Shown piece by piece: positions 1 through 9,432 of a stretch of 33,298 nt of DNA. Position 1 is the first letter of the stretch, and every line of letters begins with the position of its first letter. The DNA is from Haplomitrium mnioides (taxonomy: Eukaryota > Marchantiophyta > Haplomitriopsida > Calobryales), in contig JBNGIS010003555.1 of the NCBI GenBank assembly GCA_049999725.1, positions 1 through 33,298 on the forward strand, read 5' to 3'. The notes beneath the pieces were generated by a model, which was not told the DNA's origin, made no database searches, and saw nothing but the letters and a program-made list of their open reading frames with translations. The position numbers and the translations under genes are program-made.

Positions 1-669
1 AAGGAAAATCTGTTTGACTTAAAGTAAACAAAAGTTTTAAAAGGAGAAAAACAAGATTTGCTAACAAAGGATCACAAAACTAGAACTAGAGTTTCAAAGG
101 TAGCTTGGACTCTTTATTCGCAAAAGATTAAAAAAACCAAAACACATCCTAAGCACGTATAGGATGAGTGGAGATAACAACTAATCCTATGCATGCACAG
201 GACCAAAGAAGCAATGCCAATACCATGTCTTGCTTTGACTATTGTTGCGACTGGTTTTAAAGAAAACAAGAACAAATCATTTGTGCGCATAGGATTTGCA
301 AACAACAAAAATGGTTCTTGCTATCGTTTTTCTTACAAATGGCTCTTGATTCAAAGCAACAAAAGTAAAACTTGTTGCAAAGCTAAGGTCACCACCAAGA
401 ATCAGATTCATTTCCTTGCTTTATTCAATTATAGACAAAGTTTTGATTCAAACTAAAAACAACATACCCTATGCGAGCATAGATTCTCTTCTCACAACTC
501 AAGTTGCTAAGAATCATTCAACTCAAATCTTGTTTGCTAAACAACTTAGCAAAAAAAATATCTTTTAGCACTAAGTTGAGAAAATAAAACATCTCTAAAG
601 TTAAGCTTTCAGTCTAGAAAAAAAAAGCAAGGATTAACCAAAGGTTTCAAAAGAGAAGAAATTTGTTAC
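1..669 (-). other. Transposase intron with dispersed palindromic cores (copy A)
   Basis: This is non-coding sequence between the exon ending at 670 (donor GTAAC on the minus strand) and the next exon outside the window. It aligns with copy B at about 25570-26211. Short imperfect palindromes with the element's core recur: around 154-162 (AAGCACGTATAGG), 185-200 (CCTATGCATGCACAGG), 284-293 (TGCGCATAGG) and 467-483 (CCCTATGCGAGCATAG). They are not evenly spaced. Small ORFs here are chance. Confidence 0.55.
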
Positions 670-2045
670 CTTTGTCGGACTCTAAGACAGATTTTTCTTG
701 TAATGATTTCATTTCTTCGCATGTTTCACAAATAGTAAATCTATTGCATTTTGGAATTTTTACATTTGGAAAATGAGTTCTCCAATGTATTGTGAAACCC
801 GAGAAACTAAGAATACAATGGGTATCTTTATCTTTCAAATAAGTTGTATAGTAGTCATAAACTTCCCATTTTGTAAAATCATCAAGCAAGTTATAAACTT
901 TGTGAGTGGGCATTCTCTCGTAGTGTCCTTGAAAAAAATTGTCCATCCACTTGCGCACAAATACTCTTTTAGCAGATAATTCTCTTTTTCCAAAAATGCA
1001 TCTAAGATCTGCATTTTTGAGATTTTGAATCCTTTGGATTCTCTCATTCCCTATTGATAATATTAATTTGAAGGCTCTTAAGACTATAGACAATAATACC
1101 ACTAGGCAAAGTAAGCAAATTGTCAACATCAGAGTCTTTTCTTGGTATTCCCTACTGTAGTGTGATATCTTGATTCTTTAAGTTTTGTCGAAAACATGTT
1201 TCTCTCACAGTTTTCAAAAAAATTTGTTTTGCACAATGATAAGAAATTATTTCGACAACATGAAATTCTCTTCAATTTAGAGATTGACATTGGATCGAGC
1301 TTTTTCCTCACAAAGCTCTTGTTAAGATGGCGTTTTCGCAAAGAATTTTTACATAAGGTGTTTACCCGTTTGGGTTTTGGCTGAGGCAAAGAATTCTTAA
1401 ATTGTGATGGTCGATTTGGTTCGTAGGCAAATCCAGCAATTAAAGACAATTCATCGTGTTGAAGATCTTGATCATTATCGTAAACACTGTTTTTTTCTTT
1501 GCAAAACCTTTTCAAAGGATGAGGTACTTCTTGAGGATTGGGAGAGCTACACCATTCTGAAACTAAATCTTGATCAATATCTTGATTATTACGAGATGTT
1601 TTTTGTAATATGATTGATGCCATTGGCGATAACTCCAATGAAATATTGATTTATTGAGACTCTTTGATAGAATAATTTCCCAAACTATTGTTTGAAGACT
1701 CTTCAAAAATAATTCGGTTTGTTTCAGATTTCTCAATCTCATTGCAAGGTCTAACTTGAATTGAAATCACTCGTTGTTTGAGTGATGCTATCGAGGACAG
1801 CAATTCATCTCCAAAATTGAAACCGTCCATAGATTGTATGCTTTTTTTGTTTTGAACAAACAAACTTTGATCATGAATATCGAGGTCTCCCTCAGATGAA
1901 GACGAAGAGAGCTCCACAACCGTCTAGAAATTCTAAGTTGAACGTCTTTCTGTTGATCTGTTGGAGTAGTCAAAAGAAAGATTCAACTTTGACCACCTGA
2001 TCGGCAACAAATATCTTGTGCTTGTAGAAGTTTGTTTCTTGAATT

Positions 2046-2165
2046 CTCTACGAGCACTAGGTTCTCTCTTTGATTGTTTGTGCACAATGAATTCACTCCT
2101 TGACTCTATAAGCACATAGGGTTCAATCCTTTATCTTATACGCGCATAGAGTTCACCTTCTTGAT
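2046..2165. repeat. 30-bp tandem array in transposase exon 1 (copy A)
   Basis: Four units of exactly 30 bp begin at 2046, 2076, 2106 and 2136. Each starts with a degenerate palindrome (CTCTACGAGCACTAG, GTTTGTGCACAATG, CTATAAGCACATAGG, TTATACGCGCATAG) followed by GTTC-pyrimidine-rich sequence. On the minus strand the units encode 10-residue repeats such as RIEPYVLIES and KREPSARREF. Copy B holds the matching array at 27553-27672. Confidence 0.8.
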
Positions 2166-2222
2166 CTTCTTGAATGCAGTTATCTGATTCAACAAAGGCC
2201 ATCTTTTTTCCCAATATACTCA

Positions 2223-2692
2223 CTATCACACTTGATGCTTTTGGTAGTCTATTGCTTGCCTCTAAAGAATTGTGGTTTGAAAAAAATCTCGACTTGTCTA
2301 TCAAAAGTAACATTTTTTTGTGAAGATAAATCTTGGAATTCTAACCTCTTCTTGCCATTAAAAACTCTAGCCATTGATAAAGCTCACTAAAAATGAACTA
2401 TTTGAAGAAAAAATTTAACAAATATTGTCAATCTCTTACGGCCTACCTAAAATATGTGTTTTTAAGGAAATTTATGCAAAACGATAAAATTGGAAACTTT
2501 TTGTGAAGAAAATGAAAAAAANNNNNNNNNNNNNNNNNNNNNNNNNNNNNNNNNNNNNNNNNNNNNNNNNNNNNNNNNNNNNNNNNNNNNNNNNNNNNNN
2601 NNNNNNNNNNNNNNNNNNNNNGTTTGATTTTTTCAAACTTTTGTTCCTAAGATTTTTCATCTCAAATTCTACTAGTTTTCAATATTTGGAAA
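2223..2692. other. Divergent intergenic region of copy A with assembly gap
   Basis: This is the region between the transposase start and the ORF2 start, AT-rich and without a gene. It holds the 100-N gap at 2522-2621. By alignment, the sequence before the gap matches copy B up to about 27980 and the sequence after it resumes near 28228. The hidden sequence is therefore probably nearer 250 bp than 100, if copy A has no indel there. The stretch probably contains the promoters of both genes. Confidence 0.6.
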
Positions 2693-4110
2693 ATGGCGTC
2701 ACAAGTTAATGTTTCAAGACCTCCTCAACCAAAGCCCTACAGGTATTCAAATGTTATCAAGACTCTCTAGCCATAAAAATTAGACTGTGATTGGTTGGTA
2801 AATTATGGATCCTTGAAAGATCCTGATCAACACCTTTACCTTTTTGCTAGGGAAGGTGAGAAATTCAACCTAGGCTTTGTTGTCCAAATCATGATGATAA
2901 GAGAGGGCTAGCGAGCCCACATCGGGCTATTTGTGTAGTCCCATGATACCATTACCATATACAAGACATCTCACAAATGATTTTCTTTTTCTAAGATGAA
3001 AGAGAGGGATATTTTTGCCAAGCATCTTCAAATAGCAAAGGAAGACGACAAGGTAAGATTTTAAAACCCTTTCTTATTGGTTTTCTTTCTTGACTTACTC
3101 GGAACTCTATGCTCACATAGACCTAGGAGTCCGGATGCGCATGGATCTGAGAGTCCTTACGTGCTTGGACTTATGAGTTCATAACCTTGAGAAATGAAAG
3201 TATGATGATTCAGAACCCTTCTCGAAAGATGATATTTTTAATATGGTTTCTTCTTTTGCAGTAGTTACTACTTTTGAGTTTGGGTCTTTTGTAATTATCC
3301 ACTCTTCGCAATAGTTTGGCGTTGTCGAGGATACTTTATTGGAAGTTTGTTGTGCAATCAACCACAGCGTCTAGCAAGTTGTATTTTGATTTTTCATCTG
3401 GTAGTTTATCTATTTTATTTTTCCTTTACTTTTTTTTGTTTGTCATGTGTTTGTTTTTGTTACTACAAGTACAAAAGTAATATTCATCATTTGGGTGGTC
3501 CTAGAATCACTCATGCTTATGAGTATTGGACTATGGGCTACTAGACAAAGGAGGGCAAGAGGAGCATGAAGCTCTTCAACTTGCAATTGGATGATGCAAG
3601 CGGGCGACCTCGACAAATCATGCAAAGTGTGTTCAACTACTTGGCTATATTGGACAAGCTTAAACATCTAAGAGATGATGCTCCCATGAATGTTTACCAA
3701 AAGCCTCAAGCTTTGTACAACTTTTTTCATTAACAATTTACCAACAAAGCAAGATTGGATGTTAGATCTTTGCTTTGTTTCCGCCACATGCCTTGTTTGT
3801 GCTTTAAAGGTGATGCAAAATTGCATCGTAGTGGAATATGATAGACATCAATCTATTTATATTCCTCAAAGAGTTTTGATGATGGCTTCTTTGCCATCCA
3901 ATGTGACTAAGTTGCATATAGTATATATGTAAGACAAGGAGCCTATTCCTCCTAGTATTGCAGGTGCATCTAGTGATTTTGTTGCAATTTCCGAGATTGG
4001 AAAGTCTCGACAGAACTCTCTTGCAACTACAGATGTTGAAGCTTCTCAAGCATAAGATTTAGATGAGACCATTCTTTCTCAATAGGATAGAGCTAGAGCA
4101 TCAGACTAAT
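2693..4110 (+). pseudogene. TGCTAC element ORF2, copy A (internally deleted)
   Basis: This is a protein of unknown function, divergent from the transposase. The start ATG at 2693 (MASQVNVSRPPQPKPYRYSN) matches the copy B start at 28299. Exon 1 runs to 3052 and ends at AAG|GTAAGA. What remains of intron 1 (3053-3177) holds three 24-bp repeat units and then runs directly into sequence homologous to a late exon of copy C (KYDDSEPFSKDDIF), so the middle exons are deleted. A second intron lies at about 3374-3469, with donor GC where copy C has GT. The last exon (3470 to about 4110) contains SNIHHLGGPRI, EYW, TKEGKRSMKLFNLQ and DETILSQ near the end. Several in-frame stops make it dead. I recognise no domain. 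Confidence 0.65.
3106..3177. repeat. 24-bp tandem array, ORF2 intron 1 (copy A)
   Basis: Three 24-bp units start at 3106, 3130 and 3154, for example TCCGGATGCGCATGGATC then TGAGAG. They are the same unit as the arrays at 28712-29017 and 30743-30908 in copy B. The array stops exactly where copy A jumps to downstream exon sequence at 3178. Confidence 0.8.
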
Positions 4111-4125
4111 GTTATTTTTGTACAT

Positions 4126-4131
4126 AATAAA
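4126..4131 (+). terminator. Candidate poly(A) signal, ORF2 copy A
   Basis: AATAAA lies shortly after the ORF2 stop in copy A. Copy C has AATAAA at the equivalent place (32260-32265, minus strand), which supports a shared 3' end of the gene. Confidence 0.5.
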
Positions 4132-5044
4132 GTATTTTTCTCACAAAATATTATTTTATTCCTCCTTTTTCTTGTTGCATTCCAAATCCAATTTAAGTAT
4201 TTTCTTCAAGATTCAATTTCTTTCACAAATTTAATTTGAAATTTTTTTTATTAAATTAGCAACAAGGTGTATGCTTGTATAGAAGGTCCTTGCATCCAAT
4301 TACTCAACAATTTGTGCTCACGCGAGCTTCAGTTGTCCTTATGCACATTGGTTTTAGATGTTCAAGCCCGAGTAGGCTTCAGTTGTCCATGCACGCATAG
4401 GCTTTAGTTTTTGAAGCTTGCACGGGCTTCAGTTGTCCATGCAAGCATAGACTTTAGTTGTTCAAGCTCACGTCGACTTCAGTTGGCCAAGCGCGTATTG
4501 GTTTTAGCAATCTTTTCATAATTTTGCTTCAACAATCCTCTTGCGTCTACACATTTGGGTTGTAGTTCAAAGCTCTTGCACGTGACATCCTCAATATTCC
4601 CCTTGTGTCTGAGCTTTAGCATTCCAAGTGCAAAGTTAATTCAACAGTTTCTACGTGCATAAGCTTTAATACTACAATTCAAAGTTCATGTGCGCTTAGA
4701 CATCCTTTTTGATTAAATTTGTTTCTGATAAAACTTGATTTTTTTATCAAATTTTTAAATTAATGATATAATGGTTAGTTTTGAAAATATTTAACAACAA
4801 ATGTCATTTACATTTTGTATGTTTTTTGTTCGGTGATGCTCGTGTTTTTTAAAGAAGAAATTATAAAAGAAAATTTGATAATATTCTCATAAGAAGATTT
4901 GTTTTGAATACATTCTGAAATTGAAATAAAAAATTTTGATATATAAATTTACATTTTGTTTTGCAAACGAGTACTAGTAGCGTCAAAATCATGATTTTGG
5001 ATGCTAAAATTTCAAATTTGGTTTTTGAGAGCGAAAAATGAAAT
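4132..5044. other. Right subterminal region of copy A
   Basis: This is about 900 bp of AT-rich sequence between the ORF2 3' end and the right terminus. It contains a tandem array (4332-4510), decayed cores (for example CTACGTGCATAAGC near 4650 and GTGCGCTTAGAC near 4690), and AT-rich filler from about 4700. The minus-strand reading frame that crosses 4861-5301 spans the element end and copia sequence, so it is not a gene. Confidence 0.6.
4332..4510. repeat. 50-bp dimeric tandem array downstream of ORF2 (copy A)
   Basis: Three full 50-bp units begin at 4332, 4382 and 4432, plus a partial one from 4482. Each unit has two roughly 25-bp halves: GTTGTCCATGCACGCATAGG and a second half like CAAGCTTGCACGGGCTTC. 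The ATGCACGCATAGGCTTTAG core is shared with the 37-bp array at the equivalent place in copy C (31759-32050). Confidence 0.75.
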
Positions 5045-5079
5045 AGGAACCCAGTAGCGGTTTTTGGTTCAAAGTAGCA
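5045..5079 (-). repeat. Right terminal inverted repeat, copy A
   Basis: Read inward on the minus strand, the end is TGCTACTTTGAACC, AAAAAC, then CGCTACTGGGTTCCT. Nearly the same sequence starts copy C at 31379, and the first 20 bases match the opposite end at 16413. GCTACT recurs about 21 bp inward, as if there were two protein-binding sites. Confidence 0.75.
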
Positions 5080-5790
5080 ACTATTAAGTGGCAAGATGTT
5101 TACATTGCATGCGAGCATGCCTGAAATTTCAGAAGCCATATTTGTATTCAGTACAGGAGTTGTATCATACATAGAGATATGACACAAGAGAACTGGGTAT
5201 GTTAATGTGCAAAGGGTGATAAGTATGCAAAGTTGAGGGGTAGTTAGTGAGCTGCCTAAGTTCAAGGTAGAAGGAATGCAGAAAATATATGAAGCATGCA
5301 AGTTTGGTAAACAAGCAAGACAAACATTCCTTCATGATGCATATGTGGCAAAGAAGCCACTTGAGGTGGTACATTGAGATGTGTGAGGTCCAACAAAAAC
5401 ATGATCCATTAGAGGGTGTACATATTATGTGACCTTTATTGATGATTATTCAAGAAAAAAATGGATTTATTTCATGAAGCAGAAGAGTGTGAAGTGTTTT
5501 ATTACCTCAAAAATTTTAGAGCTATGGTGGAAAAAGAGAAAGGGGAGCAAATTGAGTGCCTAAGATCAGATAGTGGAGGAAAATATTTCTCCATAGAATT
5601 TTGCACCGATCTAAAGAGAGAAAGGATAAAAACGCAGCAAACCTACAAGTATATACCTCAACAAAATGGAGTTGTTGAAAGAAAGAATTGGCACATAGCA
5701 AAGGTGGCAATGTCATTGATTAATGAGAAGAATATGCCACGTTACTATTAGGCAGAAGCAGTGTCCACTACTATCTATTTTATGAACCGA
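5080..5790 (+). pseudogene. pol: Ty1/copia element 1, protease end and integrase (5' segment)
   Basis: This is part of a copia polyprotein, with reading frame 5080-5790 continued after the gypsy insertion at 15214. It starts in the end of the protease/pre-integrase linker. LWHKRTGYVN near 5180 is a decayed zinc-binding WHxRxGH motif. The integrase core follows: VVH-stop-DV-stop-GP (about 5368-5388), TFIDDYSRKKW (about 5430-5465), LRSDSGGKYFS with the second Asp (about 5560), and PQQNGVVERKNWHIA with the Glu (about 5655-5700). The segment ends in TIYFMNRC at the gypsy LTR. Stops replace Trp in several places. The gag and 5' LTR should lie on the other side of copy A, outside the window. Confidence 0.85.
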
Positions 5791-7570
5791 TGTCGTGTTG
5801 TGGTTTGGCTAATGTGTAAAAAGGTAACAAAAGAATGGAGAAAAGCAATCTTCTTACCATAGTTAAATTCAGAGAAAATCATAGAAGTAGCGGCGAAGCA
5901 CTTTTCGAGAACCTTCTAGAAGAACAAAATTAGTATCTATCAGTGCTACGTGGAAGATGCTATGGATATGGTGGGTAGCGAAAGGGTCATCCTATTGGCT
6001 CTTTGAAGATTCTCTGGATCGCAGTCAAAGATATTGTGAAGATAAAAGAAGAGAGAAGAGGTAGAAAGAGATCATTGAGGGGGAAAGACATTGAGGGACA
6101 TTGAGATATCATTGAGAGATCACTGTGAAATCATTAAGAGATACATTGAGGGAGTTCAAAGTGGTACCAGATCTATCAGAGCGAGGAGGTCCGATGGTGG
6201 AGCTCAAGTCGCTTATGGGTCAAGACATATACGACGGATAGAGAATTTTTTGCTGCTCCTAACTTTCCTCTTCCAAATCCTTTCTTTGTTGGTTTGCGCA
6301 TTACTACTCGAGATCATTTTCGGTAGTGGATTGTCTATCACTTCGGTGATAATTTCTTGAATTTGGTTCTGAACTCACCTATTTCAGTATTATTGCCTAT
6401 TATCACCTATTGGGAGTGATGGGATCTCACGATTTATATTCTGACCTGATTTGGAGTGGAGTTTTCTAAGGTCTTATGCAATGGATACGTTGGGTAAATG
6501 GTGCATAGTTGGCGGTAAATGTTTGAGTGACTTCATCAACTTATCAAATGATCAAGGGAGAAATTTTTCTCTGCTGTTTCTACCTTATTTGTGCTCTGTT
6601 CTACAAATAAATTTACTTAGATTTGTTCTTATAACAAGTAAAAGGGGAGTTAACTTTCTTTTAGTAAAAACCCAAAAAGGAAGAAAAGAAGGAGTTCAGT
6701 TTCATAAAGGTTCGAGGAGTTTCCAGAGAAAAAGAGGTTCAAAGAGGGTAGAGATCAAAATCTCACAAAGAGTAGCATCCCTCTGCATGAAATTTCGAGT
6801 CATTTGGAGATCTACACACATACTTATATGCAATTGAAGATGAAGGGGGTGAATTGAAGATAGGTTTATATTTTGGGTGATTGCGACGTTGTTACGACAA
6901 CTTTGGGAGAAAATAGAATACCATTAGGAAGCTAACGACAAGGGCTGTAGTTTTACATCAAATTGTGATGCATTTAGAGTTAAGGTCGATCTCTGAAGCC
7001 GATTGAAGTTGAAGAAACATTCTTGAGGTTCTTCGAAATCATTTTTCCTTTCTACATTGGAATTATAACTTGTTTCTATATACCAAGAGCAGTATAGAAT
7101 ATGAAACTTTGTGGAAGGCTAGAGTAGAGTGTGAAAAAGTTCTCTATGAAGTTTTATGTCAAGATCATTTGAATCAAAAGAGTTATTACTCAGGAAAATT
7201 TATGAGTGTTGGTTTGTTAGTCTTTTAATCAACAATTGAGTTTCTGGCTGTGGAGAGCATTTTGCTGTGCATTTCTCACTGAAAATTTGCACATAGCTTT
7301 TGTAGGCAACCATAATTCTAGATTGAGAGTTACAAATTGAAAAAATCATTAGACTTTACATTATTCTTGCAAAAAAGAAAGAGTACAAAGGAAGGGAAAT
7401 TTGCTTACCTTCGCTTTGTTTGAGAGGAGTTGAAGCCACAAAGGCACTCAATCTCTAGTATCTTTGCTTCACTTCAGAATTGCAGATATCAAAGCTTCTA
7501 CCTTTCACACAACCTTCTCCACAACCATATACCATGTGTATTCCCAGACCTGGATTACTGCCACACGACA
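5791..7570 (+). repeat. 5' LTR of the Ty3/gypsy element
   Basis: A direct repeat of 13449-15213, about 1780 bp, TGTCGTG...CACGACA. Short ORFs inside it (6091-6360 and 6451-6837) recur in the other LTR only because the LTRs are duplicates. It has about 19 bp near 7217-7240 that the 3' LTR lacks. Confidence 0.92.
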
Positions 7571-7593
7571 GTTGGTGAACCTGACGTGAACCT
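7571..7593 (+). promoter_or_regulatory. Primer-binding site of the gypsy element
   Basis: GTTGGTGAACCTGACGTGAA directly follows the LTR. From TGGTGAACC on, it is the complement of a tRNA-like 3' end (TTCACC + A with a T-arm-like GGTTCACGTC). I cannot name the tRNA. Confidence 0.6.
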
Positions 7594-7638
7594 CTGGGAT
7601 GGAGAGAGTGTGAAACTGTAGAGGCTTTAGAAATCAGT

Positions 7639-9432
7639 ATGGGTTCTTCTGGTCAAAAAACTCCAATGCTACAATTGGACCCTGTGACTGCGCAAATGTT
7701 CGAAGCATTTGCCCTTTTTATGTAGCAACAACAAGCTTCTGATCGAAAAGAAGCAATGGTTGCGAGAGCTCTGCAATCTGTTGTTGGATTGCTGGACCAA
7801 TTTAATGGGAGAAGTATCTCCAAATATCTGAAATACTATTCTCGAGAGATGGAACTTAATAAAGTTCCAGAAAGAGATATGATTCAAACTTTTGAGTTAG
7901 TTGTTGTATCAGAGTTAAGAGAATGTGTGAAGGAGCTTACTCGAGTGTATGGGGGTGACTGGGAGAGCTTTTCTCTCCAACTAAAGGAAGAATATTCATT
8001 GGAGGATGCTGATAGAGTGACTAAAAAGTCATTCATCGAATGGGTGAATCAAACAAACAAAGGTTTGGTTGCTATGGAGCTTTTTCGAGAGTTTGAGAGG
8101 CAATTTTCCCAATTGTCTTGTATGGAGAAATTGACTCTAGAGAAGGATAAGGTGGAGCTGTTCTTATAGTCAACAAGTGATGATCTACAGAGAGAATTGG
8201 AGTTACTCCTAGAGGATAGAACCAAAGATAATGGCTTGACTTCTGACTGGAAGGAAGTTTCAGAAGCAGCAAGTGTATTAACAAAGAGGGGGTCTAGAAG
8301 AGGCAAGGTGGTGGTGAGGCATGATGTGAGACCACCACCCATCATAGTACCTCGAAGCATCCAATTGCTCCTATTGTTCTTGCTAGTTCTATGCCTCCTA
8401 CTCATCTTCCTACTGTTCCTCCACAAAGAGATGCAGTAGAGAAGCTAGTCAAGGGCATGAAGGATCTGCAAATTAAATTTTCAAAGTTGGAAGGGAAAAA
8501 AGAGGCAAGCAACAATCAACCTACCCAAAAACTAGGGTATGTGCAGAGATGTATATGGTGTGATAGCACTAAACACTCAAGAAATAAGTGTGAGGATTTT
8601 TCCCATTCTATTCATTTAGGAGTTATCTATTGGAAATAGGGCAAGATTGCTCTCAAAGATACATGTGAGATACTGAAAACCAATTTTGGAAAGGGAGGAA
8701 TGAAGGGTGTTGTTGAGGAGTACATGCAAAAACTTGCTAGTACGCAAGTAGGTGGAGCGGGATTTTACCAACATGTGGAAACCATTGGATTATGGTCTTG
8801 TGCTCTATCTGCAATAGAAGGAGGCAACACAAAAAGGGAGGATTTGTTGAAGGTTGCCACGTCTATCAGAACTACTACTAGATGGGATGATCTAGTAGAC
8901 ACTCTTTCGGTACATGCCTACATTGCAAAAAATCAACATGAGCCACTTGTAGAAGAAAAAAGAAGGAGAGAGGAAGCATGTACCAATGAAAAGAGGCCAA
9001 CTTCAAAGAGGCCACAAAGGCGAGAAAAAAACACATTCTTCATGGGAGTAACATATGGAAGATATTTTACCTTCTACTTTAGAGAAGGGAAAAGCAAAAG
9101 AGAAGGAAAAGGCCCTAGCATACAAGCTGCAATCTGATAGTGAGGTAGCTACAGACCTAAGAGGAGTATTGGAAGAGAGGGTACTCAATGCAAAGATTGA
9201 GTTTACCTTGAGAGAGATCCTTGGAATTGCAAAGAAGGAATTCCATAATTTTATTATTAATACTATCAAGAGGAAGAGACAATTGGTAGGGGAGACTCCG
9301 ATGACCAATGCTCTTGAGACAATAGCTACCAAAGAAGAGGAGCTAGAGTTAACTCGATGCTGCACCAATTACAAGGTGCAATTGGAACAAGAGGATGAGA
9401 AATCCTCATGTCATTATTCAAGGAGTCATTGA
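7639..9432 (+). pseudogene. gag: Ty3/gypsy gag
   Basis: This is the capsid/nucleocapsid region. The frame opens at ATG 7639 (MGSSGQKTPMLQLDPVTAQM). A retrotransposon-gag-like helical part follows (LLDQFNGRSISKYLKYYSRE, about 7780-7850; YGGDWESFSLQLKEEYS, about 7950-8000). A nucleocapsid zinc knuckle CIWCDSTKHSRNKC (CX2CX4HX4C) lies at about 8551-8592. A charged linker precedes protease. There are in-frame stops near 7723 and 8167 and frame changes near 8340-8400, so it cannot be made as one protein. It probably formed one gag-pol frame with the downstream region. Confidence 0.8.

Larger units (their letters stand above)
1..2222 (-). pseudogene. DDE-type transposase (DUF7869-like), copy A, N-terminal part
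   Basis: This is the N-terminal half of the element's transposase, read from about 2222 down to 670, where a donor-like AAAG|GTAAC ends the exon. Positions 669 to 1 are intron, and later exons are outside the window. The order matches copy B: an N-terminal segment with 10-residue repeats (2165-2046), an acidic serine-rich stretch (about 1920-1860), a cysteine segment (ISCCRNN, about 1270-1230), a helix-rich region (AFKLILSIGNERIQRI, about 1070-1020), then KIPKCNRFTICETC with a CxxC pair (about 760-715). That last motif precedes the catalytic region in this group as I remember it. Stops and frameshifts (for example near 1129-1140, 1640 and 1920) break it. The ATG used in copy B reads GTG here. 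The family call rests mainly on the better-preserved copy B. Confidence 0.6.
1..5079 (+). mobile_element. TGCTAC DNA transposon, copy A (right part; left end outside the window)
   Basis: This is a DNA transposon carrying a minus-strand transposase pseudogene (1-2222) divergent from a plus-strand ORF2 pseudogene (2693-4110). It ends at 5079 with GGTTCAAAGTAGCA, the reverse complement of the ends seen at 16413 and 31379. Both genes align along most of their visible length with copy B (about 25540-28660), as direct but diverged repeats. At 5080 the sequence switches straight into Ty1/copia pol, so copy A sits inside that older element. The left end and transposase C-terminal half lie beyond position 1. 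A 100-N gap interrupts the promoter region. Strand follows ORF2. Confidence 0.75.

Noticed and set aside
4861-5301. 146-residue minus-strand ORF
   Set aside because: It runs across the end of copy A into copia pol, so it joins unrelated sequences by chance.
6091-6837. Two ORFs (89 and 128 residues) in the gypsy 5' LTR, with counterparts at 13749-14498
   Set aside because: They recur only because the LTRs are duplicates. No domain is seen and both copies are interrupted differently.
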